Shown here piece by piece: positions 34,436 through 43,050 of a stretch of 64,000 nucleotides of DNA. The notes under the pieces were generated by a model. That model saw only the letters and a program-made list of their open reading frames with translations, searched no databases and was not told where the DNA came from. The translations under genes were made by a program, and so were the position numbers. The stretch lies in the NCBI GenBank assembly GCA_017608345.1, contig JAFCGA010000007.1:1-64000 (forward strand). Direction: 5' to 3'. Each line of letters begins with the position of its first letter. Within the stretch, counting starts at the first letter, position 1. The DNA comes from Candidatus Pacearchaeota archaeon. GTDB taxonomy: Archaea > Nanobdellota > Nanobdellia > UBA10117 > JAFCGA01.

Positions 34436-35221
34436 TTATTGGCTAAGCAATCTCTTAATTATTTCTTTTGTTTCGTCTGGACCTGAAATAGCTATGCACT
34501 CTACGCCAGCGGCTTTTACAGGATAGTCGTTTCCGCCTTCAAATAACCCATCGCCGATAAAAAGCATATCTGGAATATCTATTCCTAAAATCTCTTTGAT
34601 TTTCTTTATCCCGTATGACTTATCTATGCCTTTTCGAGTAACATCGATCGTAGTTGCTCCACCGACTCTGATTTCAAACTCCGGAATAAACTTCATAAGT
34701 ACCTTAATAATCTCCTTCCGCTTCTTAGCATCAGGATCCCACTTCTTTTTTAGTTCTGTTGGTGCTCGCTGACCTAGCGCGGAAAATGCAATCTGAGTTC
34801 TACGGTCTTCAATGAGCTCTCCAAAAGTTTCTTCGGGCTTTTCGTAAACGCCTTCCTTAAACGCAGACTCAAATCCGTCAAAGATTTTCTTTCTCTCTTC
34901 AAGACTTAATTCCTCAGCATATACTTGCTTCCATCCATTTTCAAATCTATAAAAAACTGTTGAGCAAGTTGGAAATAAGTAAAATTTATGTAGCAATTTT
35001 TCATCAAAATTCCGCGCATTCTTCAAAGTCCTAACAAGCTGCTTTTCGAACTGCGCATATTTTCCGCCAGATATAACTGCTACTTTAAACTTTCGCAGTA
35101 AATCCATCAGTAACTCCGCCATTTCTTGATCAAGCTCTGCTTTACTCTCTGCTAACGTCCCATCTAAATCAAAAATAATCAATTTCTTATTGGAATTAAT
35201 CGGTTCCATGCAGATTGACAA
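34436..35221 (-). CDS. HAD-family phosphomannomutase-like protein
   Basis: The 261-residue protein has IIFDLDGTLAES (nucleophile and acid aspartates), VAVISGGKYAQF, TIDVTRKGIDKSYGIKKI and MLFIGDGLFEGGNDYPVKAAG, the pattern of eukaryote-type phosphomannomutase/HAD-IIB. Such enzymes interconvert mannose 6- and 1-phosphate for glycan precursors. Whether it is a mutase or a phosphatase is not certain. Met6 (35206) is an alternative start. Confidence 0.82.
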   Translation of the reverse strand: MSICMEPINSNKKLIIFDLDGTLAESKAELDQEMAELLMDLLRKFKVAVISGGKYAQFEKQLVRTLKNARNFDEKLLHKFYLFPTCSTVFYRFENGWKQVYAEELSLEERKKIFDGFESAFKEGVYEKPEETFGELIEDRRTQIAFSALGQRAPTELKKKWDPDAKKRKEIIKVLMKFIPEFEIRVGGATTIDVTRKGIDKSYGIKKIKEILGIDIPDMLFIGDGLFEGGNDYPVKAAGVECIAISGPDETKEIIKRLLSQ

Positions 35222-35256
35222 TAAAATACATTAAAATAATTTCTGGAACTAAAGCA

Positions 35257-36237
35257 CTAAAGTAATCTAACTGATCCAGCTCCAACCCTTTCTTCGGGCT
35301 TAACGAACTTAACACCTAATTTCTTGTAAATCGACTTCTCAGTTTTTCCAGCTACTTGCTCGCCGGTTTTTCTATCAAAAAGGCCGTACTCACTGAGTTT
35401 ATAGCCCTTCTTTATAGCGATTCTTCTCAAAGCAATATTATGCTCTTTGTCTCCGGTGAAATATTGCAAAGCGCCACCAAAGCTCTTCGGAGCCACTACG
35501 CGAATATCTGCCTGCAAGTTATTCTTCAATAGAACCATTGATTTGGTATTTCCCTTCGCTAGTATCTTTTTCACCTCTGGCATCGAGCAGAACTTGTTCA
35601 TTACGATCTTAGGTTTGCGAGAGATTGCTAGAATATCAATATCTCCAATTGTCGGTTTTTTTCTTCTAACTGATCCAGCTACTTCAAACTTAGAAACATA
35701 AGACAAAGACTTCATTTTCTTCTTTATCTGCTCTACAATTGGGAGAACTTCTTCTAGCGGCAATCTTTTATCGCCTCTAGCTCTATATAGCTCAATTCCT
35801 TCTAAGATTTCCCTCTCAGACTTCTCTCCAAAGCTAACTAATTTACGAATCGCTCCAGATTTGGCAGCTTCTTCTAGCTGCTCGAGAGTTTCAATCCCTA
35901 ATTCTTCATTTAATTTCATAGCTTTCTTTGGACCAAGCGATTGGATCTTCGCGATTGCAGCTAATCCCTTTGGCAGCTTCTTGACGTGCTTACTATGACT
36001 AGCGATCTTGCCAGTTTTAATATATTCCTCGATCTTCGAAGCAAGTGCAGCTCCGATTCCTGGAATCTTTTCTAATTCTTTTAGCCCGCCGCGCTTGTAG
36101 AGATCTCTAACATCTTCTACATTGTTTAGCGAAGCTGCTGCTTTTCTATAAGCTATTGGCCGCCATTGATCACCTTGAAAGGCTAGAGCCTCAGCAATAT
36201 CATAGAATAATTTGGCTATCTCTGCATTGTAAGGCAT
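35257..36237 (-). CDS. DNA polymerase X family protein (no PHP domain)
   Basis: From ATG 36235-36237 (five codons downstream of the longest frame) this gives 326 residues. The N-terminal 8-kDa-like domain has WRPIAYRKAAASL and the HhH segment LEKIPGIGAALASKIEEY. The palm has VAGSVRRKKPTIGDIDIL with the two catalytic aspartates, a third acidic strand LQADIRVV, and GALQYFTGDKEHNIALRR. Repair polymerases of this family fill short gaps. Bacterial PolX usually has a PHP exonuclease at the C-terminus; here it ends with the polymerase. It lies next to the HAD gene on the same strand. Confidence 0.92.
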   Translation of the reverse strand: MPYNAEIAKLFYDIAEALAFQGDQWRPIAYRKAAASLNNVEDVRDLYKRGGLKELEKIPGIGAALASKIEEYIKTGKIASHSKHVKKLPKGLAAIAKIQSLGPKKAMKLNEELGIETLEQLEEAAKSGAIRKLVSFGEKSEREILEGIELYRARGDKRLPLEEVLPIVEQIKKKMKSLSYVSKFEVAGSVRRKKPTIGDIDILAISRKPKIVMNKFCSMPEVKKILAKGNTKSMVLLKNNLQADIRVVAPKSFGGALQYFTGDKEHNIALRRIAIKKGYKLSEYGLFDRKTGEQVAGKTEKSIYKKLGVKFVKPEERVGAGSVRLL

Positions 36238-36277
36238 AATAAATAAAAGCAAAAGAAGTATTTTAAGGTTGCTAAAT

Positions 36278-37696
36278 CTATCGGATCTTCAAATGTCTAA
36301 ATAGATGCAGATAAAATTCTATAGTCTTTTCTGAAACTAATTCTGGACCAAGATCACCGTAGAGATCTACTATGATTGTTTTCGTAGCAGCCATAGCAAC
36401 GTATCTTGTTGATCTAATTTTAGAAGAGCGAGCCTCAGTTATATAATCTGGGTGAAACGGATTTATCTTTATTACGCCGTCTTCGAGAGCGCTTCTTAGA
36501 TTTGTATTGCGTGGTTCTTCTTCAGTTATTATTGGTGTTACGATTGTTCTTGTTGCGGGTTTTCCGCTAGCGCTTGGTGGCACGCTTCTACTTCCTTTTT
36601 TTCTTCCACGCTTGCCTTTGCTATAGGGAATACTTATCTCATTCGTCTTCTTCTTAAATTGAGTACTATGAAAGTCTTCTAACGCAGCAGTAACTTTTGG
36701 TCCGAGGGTCTGAACGAAATCTACCCAACCAAAGTAAGTATCATCAGGCACATACCTATTTCTAAGCTGAGTCAATGTAGAACGCTCATTAGTTATCTCT
36801 CCGAATAAATATTTACTATTCCATGGCTCTTCTTTGAACTCATCCAGATCAGTAAGACTGCATGTACGTACTCTCTTCTGTAAGACCTGTACACCCGAAG
36901 CGCTTCCTCTAGGATCAATATATAATTCAACTCGCTGGCTTGGCGTTGAAGCGCCACAGATCTTAATATAATTACTGAATCTTATCGGTTTAACTGTTCT
37001 AGTTTCGCGCCGTGTAGTTCTACCTGCCCGTATGGGATAAGTTATATCTATTTTACAAAAACCTTCACGAATGAATGATCCAAAAAAACCCGCTAGAGAC
37101 TCCTCTAACAGAACTGGGTTGCTAAAGGATTTCTTGTAAACTGCACTCGGTATTTGCTGGATCTCAACGCGAGTACCATAAGGAAAAACATTTTTTTCTC
37201 CCTTTTCATTTTTCCATAATACACTACCACTACCTACTTTTCCCCTTTGCATATCCAAACAGAAAGTATTCGCAGTATCCATCTTCCTAGAATATATTGT
37301 CTGACGACCAGCAAAGGATTGGAAAGCTAAGAAAGCGATATGTTTCTCACCAATCAAATCCGATCTATCTTTCTTTTCAGAAACACCTGCTTGAGTTAAT
37401 ATCCCTTCCAGATCGCTGTAGATCATACCTACACCATTATCAACAACAGTTACTTTCCCAAGCCCTCTCCCTCGCGGAGGGTATAGCTCTATATTTACTT
37501 GACCGAAATATTCTGGTTGAATTACCTTAACTTCCTGAATTCCATCTAGAGAATTACTGACTAGTTCCTTAAATGCTTCTATGGGTTTATAACCAGACCC
37601 CAGTTGTAACGCGATAGCGTCTTTATCCGGGAATTGCAGAGCTACTGTCTGCCCATTATGTTTACTTCTCCCCATCTGCCTTCCTCCGTGGAACAT
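36278..37696 (-). CDS. GHKL-type ATPase
   Basis: The 472-residue protein has the Bergerat ATP site: AFKELVSNSLDG (Glu44, Asn48), VVDNGVGM (about 85-91) and GEKHIAFLAF (about 116-125). A transducer-like region follows to about residue 340. It then has a basic linker (KGKRGRKKGSR) and a C-terminal domain. GHKL proteins include MutL, Hsp90, MORC and gyrase B; this matches none closely. It is translated from inside the end of the helical protein encoded upstream (35-bp overlap; with Met8 as start the overlap is 14 bp). The two form a pair of unknown role. Confidence 0.75.
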   Translation of the reverse strand: MFHGGRQMGRSKHNGQTVALQFPDKDAIALQLGSGYKPIEAFKELVSNSLDGIQEVKVIQPEYFGQVNIELYPPRGRGLGKVTVVDNGVGMIYSDLEGILTQAGVSEKKDRSDLIGEKHIAFLAFQSFAGRQTIYSRKMDTANTFCLDMQRGKVGSGSVLWKNEKGEKNVFPYGTRVEIQQIPSAVYKKSFSNPVLLEESLAGFFGSFIREGFCKIDITYPIRAGRTTRRETRTVKPIRFSNYIKICGASTPSQRVELYIDPRGSASGVQVLQKRVRTCSLTDLDEFKEEPWNSKYLFGEITNERSTLTQLRNRYVPDDTYFGWVDFVQTLGPKVTAALEDFHSTQFKKKTNEISIPYSKGKRGRKKGSRSVPPSASGKPATRTIVTPIITEEEPRNTNLRSALEDGVIKINPFHPDYITEARSSKIRSTRYVAMAATKTIIVDLYGDLGPELVSEKTIEFYLHLFRHLKIR

Positions 37697-38336
37697 TCAT
37701 CGTTGAAAACATAACCCACTCTTCTAATCGCCGCTCATCTCCTGAAACTAATGCACGTAGCATATCTGATAAATAAGAAACAGTTTTATATTCAATCTGA
37801 GAATGGAGTGCTTTCTGTACATCTTTTCTACCCCATTGATCAAGAGCTTCCTGACAAACAGTTGTTAGTTCATATACTGTCGCCCGAATGTAATTCGCAG
37901 TAGCATCCAGATCTTGTAAATCTGTCCGATGCTTAAGATCTTCCCCGAGCATAACACCTAATCGATTCATATTAAACCATATATTATCTACAACATCACC
38001 AACTGTACCTGCTTGAGTCAGCATAGACATTCCTGCCTCTCGAAGAGTTCGAGATTGAGCTGCTTCTTCGCTAGCAATCTGAGCATAAAGTTCAGGATAG
38101 ATATCTTCAGGTATATCTGACGCAGTAAATGGATTATATCCTACTGCTTCAATTATTGCTTGCTGATCACTTCGTTTCTTAAGAAGATTACCGCTTCGCA
38201 TATAATGTTTGAAAGTATTATATCTATCTTCGATATCTGCCTCTCTGCAGAATTCTATCATAGATATGCCTTTAAATTCTAATATTTGCTTAAGCTGCTG
38301 ATTCCAAGATTTAGCTTGTGGTTGTTGCTCTACCAT
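37662..38336 (-). CDS. Helical protein with HTH-like N-terminus, partner of the GHKL ATPase
   Basis: The 224-residue protein starts MVEQQPQAKSWNQQLKQIL and EFKGISMIEFCREADIEDRY, an XRE-like helix-turn-helix guess. The rest is helical (TANYIRATVYELTTVCQEAL). It is the first gene of the pair with the GHKL ATPase and overlaps its start, so the products are probably made in fixed ratio. No family recognised. Confidence 0.55.
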   Translation of the reverse strand: MVEQQPQAKSWNQQLKQILEFKGISMIEFCREADIEDRYNTFKHYMRSGNLLKKRSDQQAIIEAVGYNPFTASDIPEDIYPELYAQIASEEAAQSRTLREAGMSMLTQAGTVGDVVDNIWFNMNRLGVMLGEDLKHRTDLQDLDATANYIRATVYELTTVCQEALDQWGRKDVQKALHSQIEYKTVSYLSDMLRALVSGDERRLEEWVMFSTMNVPRRKADGEK

Positions 38337-38396
38337 ACTAAATCATAAGAGTAACACAAATCTTAAAAGAGTTTCTACTACCTTACAGTGACCGAA

Positions 38397-39881
38397 TTAC
38401 TTCTTGGATTTATCTTTCGGTCGCATCATCGGAAATAGAATTACATCTCGAATACTTGGCTGATTGGCAAATAACATTACTACTCGTTCGATTCCGATTC
38501 CAACTCCGCAAGCAGGCGGCATTCCATATTCCAGTGCCGTAACAAAGTCCTTGTCAGTTGGCATTGCTTCGACATTTCCTCTCTTTCTTTCTGTTTCCTG
38601 TTCTTTGAAATGTTCTAATTGGAGTGCTGGATCATTTAGCTCAGAGTAAGCTCTAGCTAGCTCCATTCCGCCGATGAATGGCTGGAATATTTCTGCTTTT
38701 GTAGGGTCTCCGCGCTTCGGTTTTGCAAGCGGTGCTAACTCAATAGGATAATCAGTTAAGAATGTTGGCTGAATTAATTTATGTCGAAATACCTTCATTA
38801 GCTCGTCAGCGATGTTTCCTTTAGTCACTCCGCTCGTATCAACATCATATTTTTTAGCAACTTTCTTAGCTTGAGTGTCTGTTTTTATTCTACTAACGTC
38901 TTCGCCAAGATATTTCTTGATCGCAGTTAAGAGCGGGATTCGCTTCCATTTCGCTAAATTAATTTTATGTCCTTGATATTCGATAATCAGCTTTCCAAAC
39001 AGTTTCTTAGCAACGGATTTTATCAACGCTTCAACTAAATCCATCCCCTCATTATAATCTGCGTATGCCTGATACCATTCAATTGTCATATGCTCGGGGT
39101 TGTGCATACTATCTGCGCTCTCATTTCGGAATTTCTTGGTAACTTCATACACTCTATCCAATCCGCCGACTAGCGCTTTCTTTAGCGGTAACTCTGGAGC
39201 GATTGCTAAATACATATCGGTCTTTAGTTCATCGCAGCGGGTTTTGAACGGTTTTGCAAATGCACCACCATAGACTGTTTGCAATAACGGTGTTTCTACT
39301 TCGATAAAATTATTTTTATCCATAAATTCTCTCATAGCTTGGAGAATCTTTGCCCGCAAAACAAAAACATTTCTAACTTCGGGGTTCATTATTAAATCCA
39401 CGTATCGCTTTCGATATCTTTCTTCGATCTCTTTAAATCCATGCCATTTATCTGGAAGTCCTCTGAGAGACTTTGCGAGCAGTTCAAACCCACTTACCCA
39501 AAGACTAAGCTCTCCGGCTTTTGTTCGGTAGGGATAACCTGCGACACCAATAATATCTCCGGGGTCGAGCATTTTAGCCATCTGCTTGAAATTCTCATTA
39601 CCGATTGTTCCTTTTTCAAAAACTAGCTGAATCTTTCCTGAAGAATCCTGCAAGTGACAGAAAGCTAATCTTCCGATGTTTCTAAAAGTCATTAATCTGC
39701 CAGCTAGTTTTATTTTAACTTTCTTGTTAGAATTATCTTTCTTTAACTTAGAGTACTTTGACCTTACGTCTTCAGCGAAGGAATTCCGCTTGTACTTGTA
39801 TGCATAAGGTTCTATTCCTTGCTGCCTTAGCTGTTCTACTTTCTTTTTTCTAATGTCGTACTCTTTTACCACTATATTCAC
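38397..39881 (-). CDS. lysS: Lysyl-tRNA synthetase, class II
   Basis: The 494-residue class II enzyme has an N-terminal OB-fold (VKIKLAGRLMTFRNIGRLAF), motif 2 (TKKFRNESADSMHNPEH) and motif 3 (GVGIGIERVVMLFA). Many archaea use class I LysRS instead, so the bacterial/eukaryotic type is notable but known in some. tRNA-Lys is encoded 76 bp upstream on the same strand and may share its transcript. Confidence 0.97.
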   Translation of the reverse strand: MNIVVKEYDIRKKKVEQLRQQGIEPYAYKYKRNSFAEDVRSKYSKLKKDNSNKKVKIKLAGRLMTFRNIGRLAFCHLQDSSGKIQLVFEKGTIGNENFKQMAKMLDPGDIIGVAGYPYRTKAGELSLWVSGFELLAKSLRGLPDKWHGFKEIEERYRKRYVDLIMNPEVRNVFVLRAKILQAMREFMDKNNFIEVETPLLQTVYGGAFAKPFKTRCDELKTDMYLAIAPELPLKKALVGGLDRVYEVTKKFRNESADSMHNPEHMTIEWYQAYADYNEGMDLVEALIKSVAKKLFGKLIIEYQGHKINLAKWKRIPLLTAIKKYLGEDVSRIKTDTQAKKVAKKYDVDTSGVTKGNIADELMKVFRHKLIQPTFLTDYPIELAPLAKPKRGDPTKAEIFQPFIGGMELARAYSELNDPALQLEHFKEQETERKRGNVEAMPTDKDFVTALEYGMPPACGVGIGIERVVMLFANQPSIRDVILFPMMRPKDKSKK

Positions 39882-39957
39882 CCCTAGCTGTGATTTTATT
39901 TAATGCTTTTGGAGTTTGAGAACTATCTCTTGGGATAACCACCCAAAAAAGTATTAG

Positions 39958-40075
39958 CGGGCCGTAAGGGATTTTCTACCACTCTAGTACTTTGGAGCAG
40001 ATTTGAACCCTTGACACCTCGGTCTCTTCCACAAAGGTAAAAGCCGAGTGCTCTGCCAGGCTGAGCTAACGGCCC
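39958..40075 (-). tRNA. tRNA-Lys(UUU) with anticodon-loop and T-loop insertions
   Basis: Read on the minus strand, acceptor GGGCCGT (40075-40069) pairs with ACGGCCC (39965-39959), discriminator G. D-arm GCTC/GAGC. Anticodon stem CTCGG/CCGAG with anticodon TTT at 40041-40039. About 14 nt follow position 37, which is the canonical intron site. T-stem AAGGG (40012-40008) pairs with CCCTT (39970-39966), but the T-loop is 37 nt: TTCAAAT, then about 30 extra nt folding CTGCT/GGTAG and ending GAAAAT. The second insertion is at a non-canonical place like that in tRNA-Cys. lysS follows 76 bp downstream. Confidence 0.85.
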
Positions 40076-40097
40076 ACAATTTATTTTTGTATCTGGC

Positions 40098-40108
40098 ATT
40101 AAAATTAA
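40098..40108 (-). promoter_or_regulatory. TATA box of tRNA-Lys
   Basis: On the minus strand TTAATTTTAAT is centred about 28 bp before the first base of the mature tRNA-Lys, so the transcript should start at or within a few nt of the mature 5' end, as for tRNA-Ser. Confidence 0.55.
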
Positions 40109-40132
40109 CTGCTTTCTTTCTTTTGGCCTGGA

Positions 40133-40159
40133 TTTTCTTTCTTTCGCAAAGAAAGAAAA
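40133..40159. repeat. Perfect 12-bp hairpin with 3-nt loop
   Basis: TTTTCTTTCTTT-CGC-AAAGAAAGAAAA, upstream of tRNA-Lys. A second pyrimidine tract CTTTCTTTCTTTT (40112-40124) could compete for the purine arm, and CTGC/GCAG (40109-40112 with 40161-40164) closes the block. The rest of 40160-40240 shows nothing recognisable. Confidence 0.7.
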
Positions 40160-40240
40160 GGCAGTCGTAGAATCATCTAGGTTTGGTCTTCTAACGTTTC
40201 CGATACTCACCTATCTGATGCATATTCTAAGCTTACTAGA

Positions 40241-41083
40241 TTAGTTTAAAAGCTTTACCTTAACTTGCTTTTGCGTTATATTTATTATTGCATATTCGCC
40301 TTTTGCTCCAAAACCGCAATTAACTACTTTTGTTTTGCCAATCTTAATTACACCTTGGTTCTCATGCATATGACCACCAACACATAAACACGGTTGGTAC
40401 TTTTCAATCATGTCCTTCACAATTAAAGAACCATAGTGCTTACCTCGCACGCTTTCCGGAGCTGCTGGCGAAGTGATCTTATCTAGCAAGGTATTAAACG
40501 GAACATTATGCGTTAAGAAGATTATCGGTTTATCTGCTGCTAAAAAGAGTTTACTGACGTTCTTATGAATTTTATCATACTCAGCGTTCTGGCGAGCTAG
40601 CTTTTCCTTGCTTACTTTTTCATACTGATCGATTTCCGGTCCGGAGTTGTTATCTCCATAACCAATAATATTATACTCTCCAAACGCGCGTTTTCGGAAA
40701 TCCAAGAAATATATGTTATCCATCTGCTCAATATGCGGTGATAAAAAATTCTGCTTGAGATAAGCCCAGATTCTTCCAGCTCTGCCAGTCAGTTCAGCAT
40801 TGCCGGGCACGAAGTAAACCGGGACTCCGATGCGATTGAGCTCTTCAAGGATTGCGACGCCTTTTTCTACACTCTCTTGGATTAGCTGCTTCGCCTTGGG
40901 TTTTCCAATTATGTTATACCACTTCTTTCTAGAGGTATAGTTAGCAAACATTATTTCTCGGATTTTATCCATGTAGCTAACATCGCCAGGGCAGAGAATC
41001 AAGTCAATCTTTTCTTTTGAGCAGATCTGCTTTAGATCGAGAATATTCTTACCATGGAAGTCTCCTATTGCTAGGATTTTCAT
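40241..41083 (-). CDS. Calcineurin-like metallophosphoesterase
   Basis: The 280-residue protein has the five family motifs: GDFHGKN, CPGDVSYMDK, VPGNAEL, FLTHNVPF and GGHMHENQG, which bind two metal ions. Substrates in this group range from cyclic nucleotides to phosphoesters; none can be named. It is followed on the same strand by the lysS region and preceded by a trmB-like gene 24 bp upstream, probably cotranscribed with it. Confidence 0.9.
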   Translation of the reverse strand: MKILAIGDFHGKNILDLKQICSKEKIDLILCPGDVSYMDKIREIMFANYTSRKKWYNIIGKPKAKQLIQESVEKGVAILEELNRIGVPVYFVPGNAELTGRAGRIWAYLKQNFLSPHIEQMDNIYFLDFRKRAFGEYNIIGYGDNNSGPEIDQYEKVSKEKLARQNAEYDKIHKNVSKLFLAADKPIIFLTHNVPFNTLLDKITSPAAPESVRGKHYGSLIVKDMIEKYQPCLCVGGHMHENQGVIKIGKTKVVNCGFGAKGEYAIINITQKQVKVKLLN

Positions 41084-41107
41084 ACAGCATAAATCAAAAG
41101 AGAGCCT

Positions 41108-41791
41108 TTAAACTTTTTCGGCTTGCTTATATGAAGATAAAAAAAGCTGCTTCATCATCTTAATAAACGATTTATCTTTAACTACTAAAAGCGTATTTGA
41201 CTTAATCAGAGCAATCCAAACATATTTATCGGTGATATCCATTGCGACGCCGTCATTTGATAATTTGCGCATAGCAATATTCGGGATGAATTTCTTCCAA
41301 GTCTTGATATTTTCAATTGTATCTTTATCAACACGTACTAGTTGCTTGATATCAAGTCCTTTTGATTTCAAACGTCTATGATTACGAACCCATTCTGGCC
41401 GAACTTCAATAGTATGCTTTAGCTGATATGAATATTGCTTAGCATCTGGCAGATCATGAGTAACAGTATAGAAATTTCGCTTCCCTTTTGCCACAAATAC
41501 AGCATCTTCTGTAGTCTCAGCATATTGCTCTTTTAATTTTTCTACGCCTAGCTGAACCTTATCTAATTCTCTCTGACGTTTCTTGAGTAGATCAGCTAGC
41601 TTAGCTGGATCTCCAGGAGCATATTTTTTCGCTTTCTCAGGAATTATTTTCGCTAGTCCCTTAGCCACTAATGAATGAAGTGTATCATAGATCCTACCGT
41701 ACGGTACTCCTGACTCTCGTGAAATTCTTGGAGCACTACTTTTACCGAGTCGTACTAACGCTTCGTATGCTTGCGCTTCGTACTTATTCAA
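41108..41791 (-). CDS. TrmB-family transcriptional regulator
   Basis: The 227-residue protein has the TrmB winged helix (YEAQAYEALVRLGKSSAPRI, SGVPYGRIYDTLHSLVAKGL), a coiled-coil linker (about 72-105) and a C-terminal regulatory domain. TrmB proteins sense sugars or other metabolites. The metallophosphoesterase gene follows 24 bp downstream. An inverted repeat ACAACT-CA-AGTTGT lies in the divergent spacer and may be its operator. Confidence 0.85.
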   Translation of the reverse strand: MNKYEAQAYEALVRLGKSSAPRISRESGVPYGRIYDTLHSLVAKGLAKIIPEKAKKYAPGDPAKLADLLKKRQRELDKVQLGVEKLKEQYAETTEDAVFVAKGKRNFYTVTHDLPDAKQYSYQLKHTIEVRPEWVRNHRRLKSKGLDIKQLVRVDKDTIENIKTWKKFIPNIAMRKLSNDGVAMDITDKYVWIALIKSNTLLVVKDKSFIKMMKQLFLSSYKQAEKV

Positions 41792-41825
41792 TCCTAACAG
41801 CTTTAAATCTTCTGATATAATTACA

Positions 41826-41839
41826 ACAACTCAAGTTGT
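41826..41839. promoter_or_regulatory. Inverted repeat in the trmB divergent promoter
   Basis: ACAACT-CA-AGTTGT lies 35 bp before the TrmB start and next to the TATA box TTTATAAA (41846-41853) of the divergent 67-residue gene. A TrmB binding site is inferred from position. Confidence 0.5.
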
Positions 41840-41880
41840 GCTAAGTTTATAAAAGTACCTATTTATCCTTATATAGTAAA

Positions 41881-42084
41881 ATGTTTGACTTTATTAAATT
41901 AGAAAGATTCGTATTCGATAGCAAGCCAGAACTTAAGGATGCGTTCTTCGAAGGCTATGGAAAGAAAATCATTCTATACAGATTATGCCGCCATGTTGGT
42001 TTTCTCAGCCTAATGATCGAAGCAGGAAATAAAGAAATGACTGAGAAAGCCATTGATGAGATTAAGGAATTAATAAGAGAATAA
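41881..42084 (+). CDS. Hypothetical protein, 67 aa
   Basis: This small helical protein (IILYRLCRHVGFLSLMIEAG, then a charged helix) has no recognised family. The TATA box 28-35 bp upstream predicts a leaderless mRNA. It is divergent from trmB and may share its control region. Confidence 0.6.
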   Translation: MFDFIKLERFVFDSKPELKDAFFEGYGKKIILYRLCRHVGFLSLMIEAGNKEMTEKAIDEIKELIRE

Positions 42085-42107
42085 TCAAAACACCGAAGAA
42101 AATAAAG

Positions 42108-42524
42108 ATGAAACTAAAAACGCTTGCATATCAAAAAATTACAGTAGGTACTCCCAAGGGATATGACACTCCATTTGCAATAATGAACGAAAAAACCTGG
42201 ACCTATCTAAAACAGGAATGTAAAATAAGAGCGACTGCCTATTCTTTTACGTTCCCTACGTATGTAGACGGAAACGTAATTCTCAGAGGTAACATGTTAG
42301 CACAACGTATGCAGGATGGGAGCGAAATAGATTTAGACTTAGAAGATCTAGCGAATATAGATGATTCTCTAATGATTTCACCATTTAAGGAGTGTGCTGG
42401 AGAAAAGCTAAGTTGGCTATTTGATAGGATAATTAAGCGCGGCAATGCAACTTTCAATGCTCTGCCTTTTGGAGGAATGATGCGAAGTGCGTATAAAACT
42501 CGATTAGCTATGCAAACTAGATAG
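42108..42524 (+). CDS. Hypothetical protein, 138 aa
   Basis: No family recognised. A soluble alpha/beta protein with an acidic centre (EIDLDLEDLANIDDS) and basic C-terminus. It lies 23 bp after the previous gene, possibly the same transcript, and ends 10 bp before the convergent rpl37e. Confidence 0.6.
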   Translation: MKLKTLAYQKITVGTPKGYDTPFAIMNEKTWTYLKQECKIRATAYSFTFPTYVDGNVILRGNMLAQRMQDGSEIDLDLEDLANIDDSLMISPFKECAGEKLSWLFDRIIKRGNATFNALPFGGMMRSAYKTRLAMQTR

Positions 42525-42534
42525 AATTAGGAAA

Positions 42535-42720
42535 CTAATCCAACCGCTTCCCTCTTTTCTTCTCGTTCCAATTATAGTGCCGTAATTTCTTAGTTTCTCC
42601 GAAGCCACAGCTAGCACAGCGCTTCTTTCTCATATGGTAAGCGTGTTTTCCGCATCTGCGGCATCTGATATGTGTATCTTTACCAGATTGCTTACCCTTA
42701 CTTGGAGTTCCCTTTGACAT
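42535..42720 (-). CDS. rpl37e: Ribosomal protein L37e (eL37)
   Basis: The 61-residue protein starts [20 protein letters not shown] with the zinc ligands [10 protein letters not shown] ... CASCGFG and the basic end [18 protein letters not shown], all diagnostic of eL37. It follows the LSm gene after 44 bp, an arrangement common in archaea. Confidence 0.97.
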   Translation of the reverse strand: MSKGTPSKGKQSGKDTHIRCRRCGKHAYHMRKKRCASCGFGETKKLRHYNWNEKKRGKRLD

Positions 42721-42764
42721 CGTTCAAAAGTCTGACTAGTGTTTTAAAAATCTATCGATAAGTC

Positions 42765-42983
42765 TTAAGCAGGAGCAATCATAACAACCATATCGCCTCG
42801 AATGAAGATTCTCCCTAGTTTTCTAACGATCTTGCCATCTTCTCGCTCTTCAGCATTATCGATCACAACATTTGGGTGAATATCAAATGCCATCAAAGTT
42901 CCAATTACTTGCTTTCGGTTCTTAAGATCGATTATAACTTTCTTGCCTTTTGCTTGATTCAATGCATCTAATGGTCTTTCCAT
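42765..42983 (-). CDS. Sm-like (LSm) RNA-binding protein
   Basis: From ATG 42981-42983 the 72-residue protein has the Sm1 motif (KKVIIDLKNRKQVIGTLMAFD, with HPNVVIDNAEE) and Sm2 (IFIRGDMVVMIAP). It forms rings that bind U-rich RNA. The TATA box (43004-43014 on the minus strand) is 26 bp before this ATG, fixing a leaderless start; the longer frame to 43043 is rejected. eL37 follows in the same operon. Confidence 0.93.
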   Translation of the reverse strand: MERPLDALNQAKGKKVIIDLKNRKQVIGTLMAFDIHPNVVIDNAEEREDGKIVRKLGRIFIRGDMVVMIAPA

Positions 42984-43050
42984 GGTGATTAGCGAGTGGA
43001 AGCAATATATAAAAGGATTGCGATTGTCAAGGAGACTACTCAATTATTAA

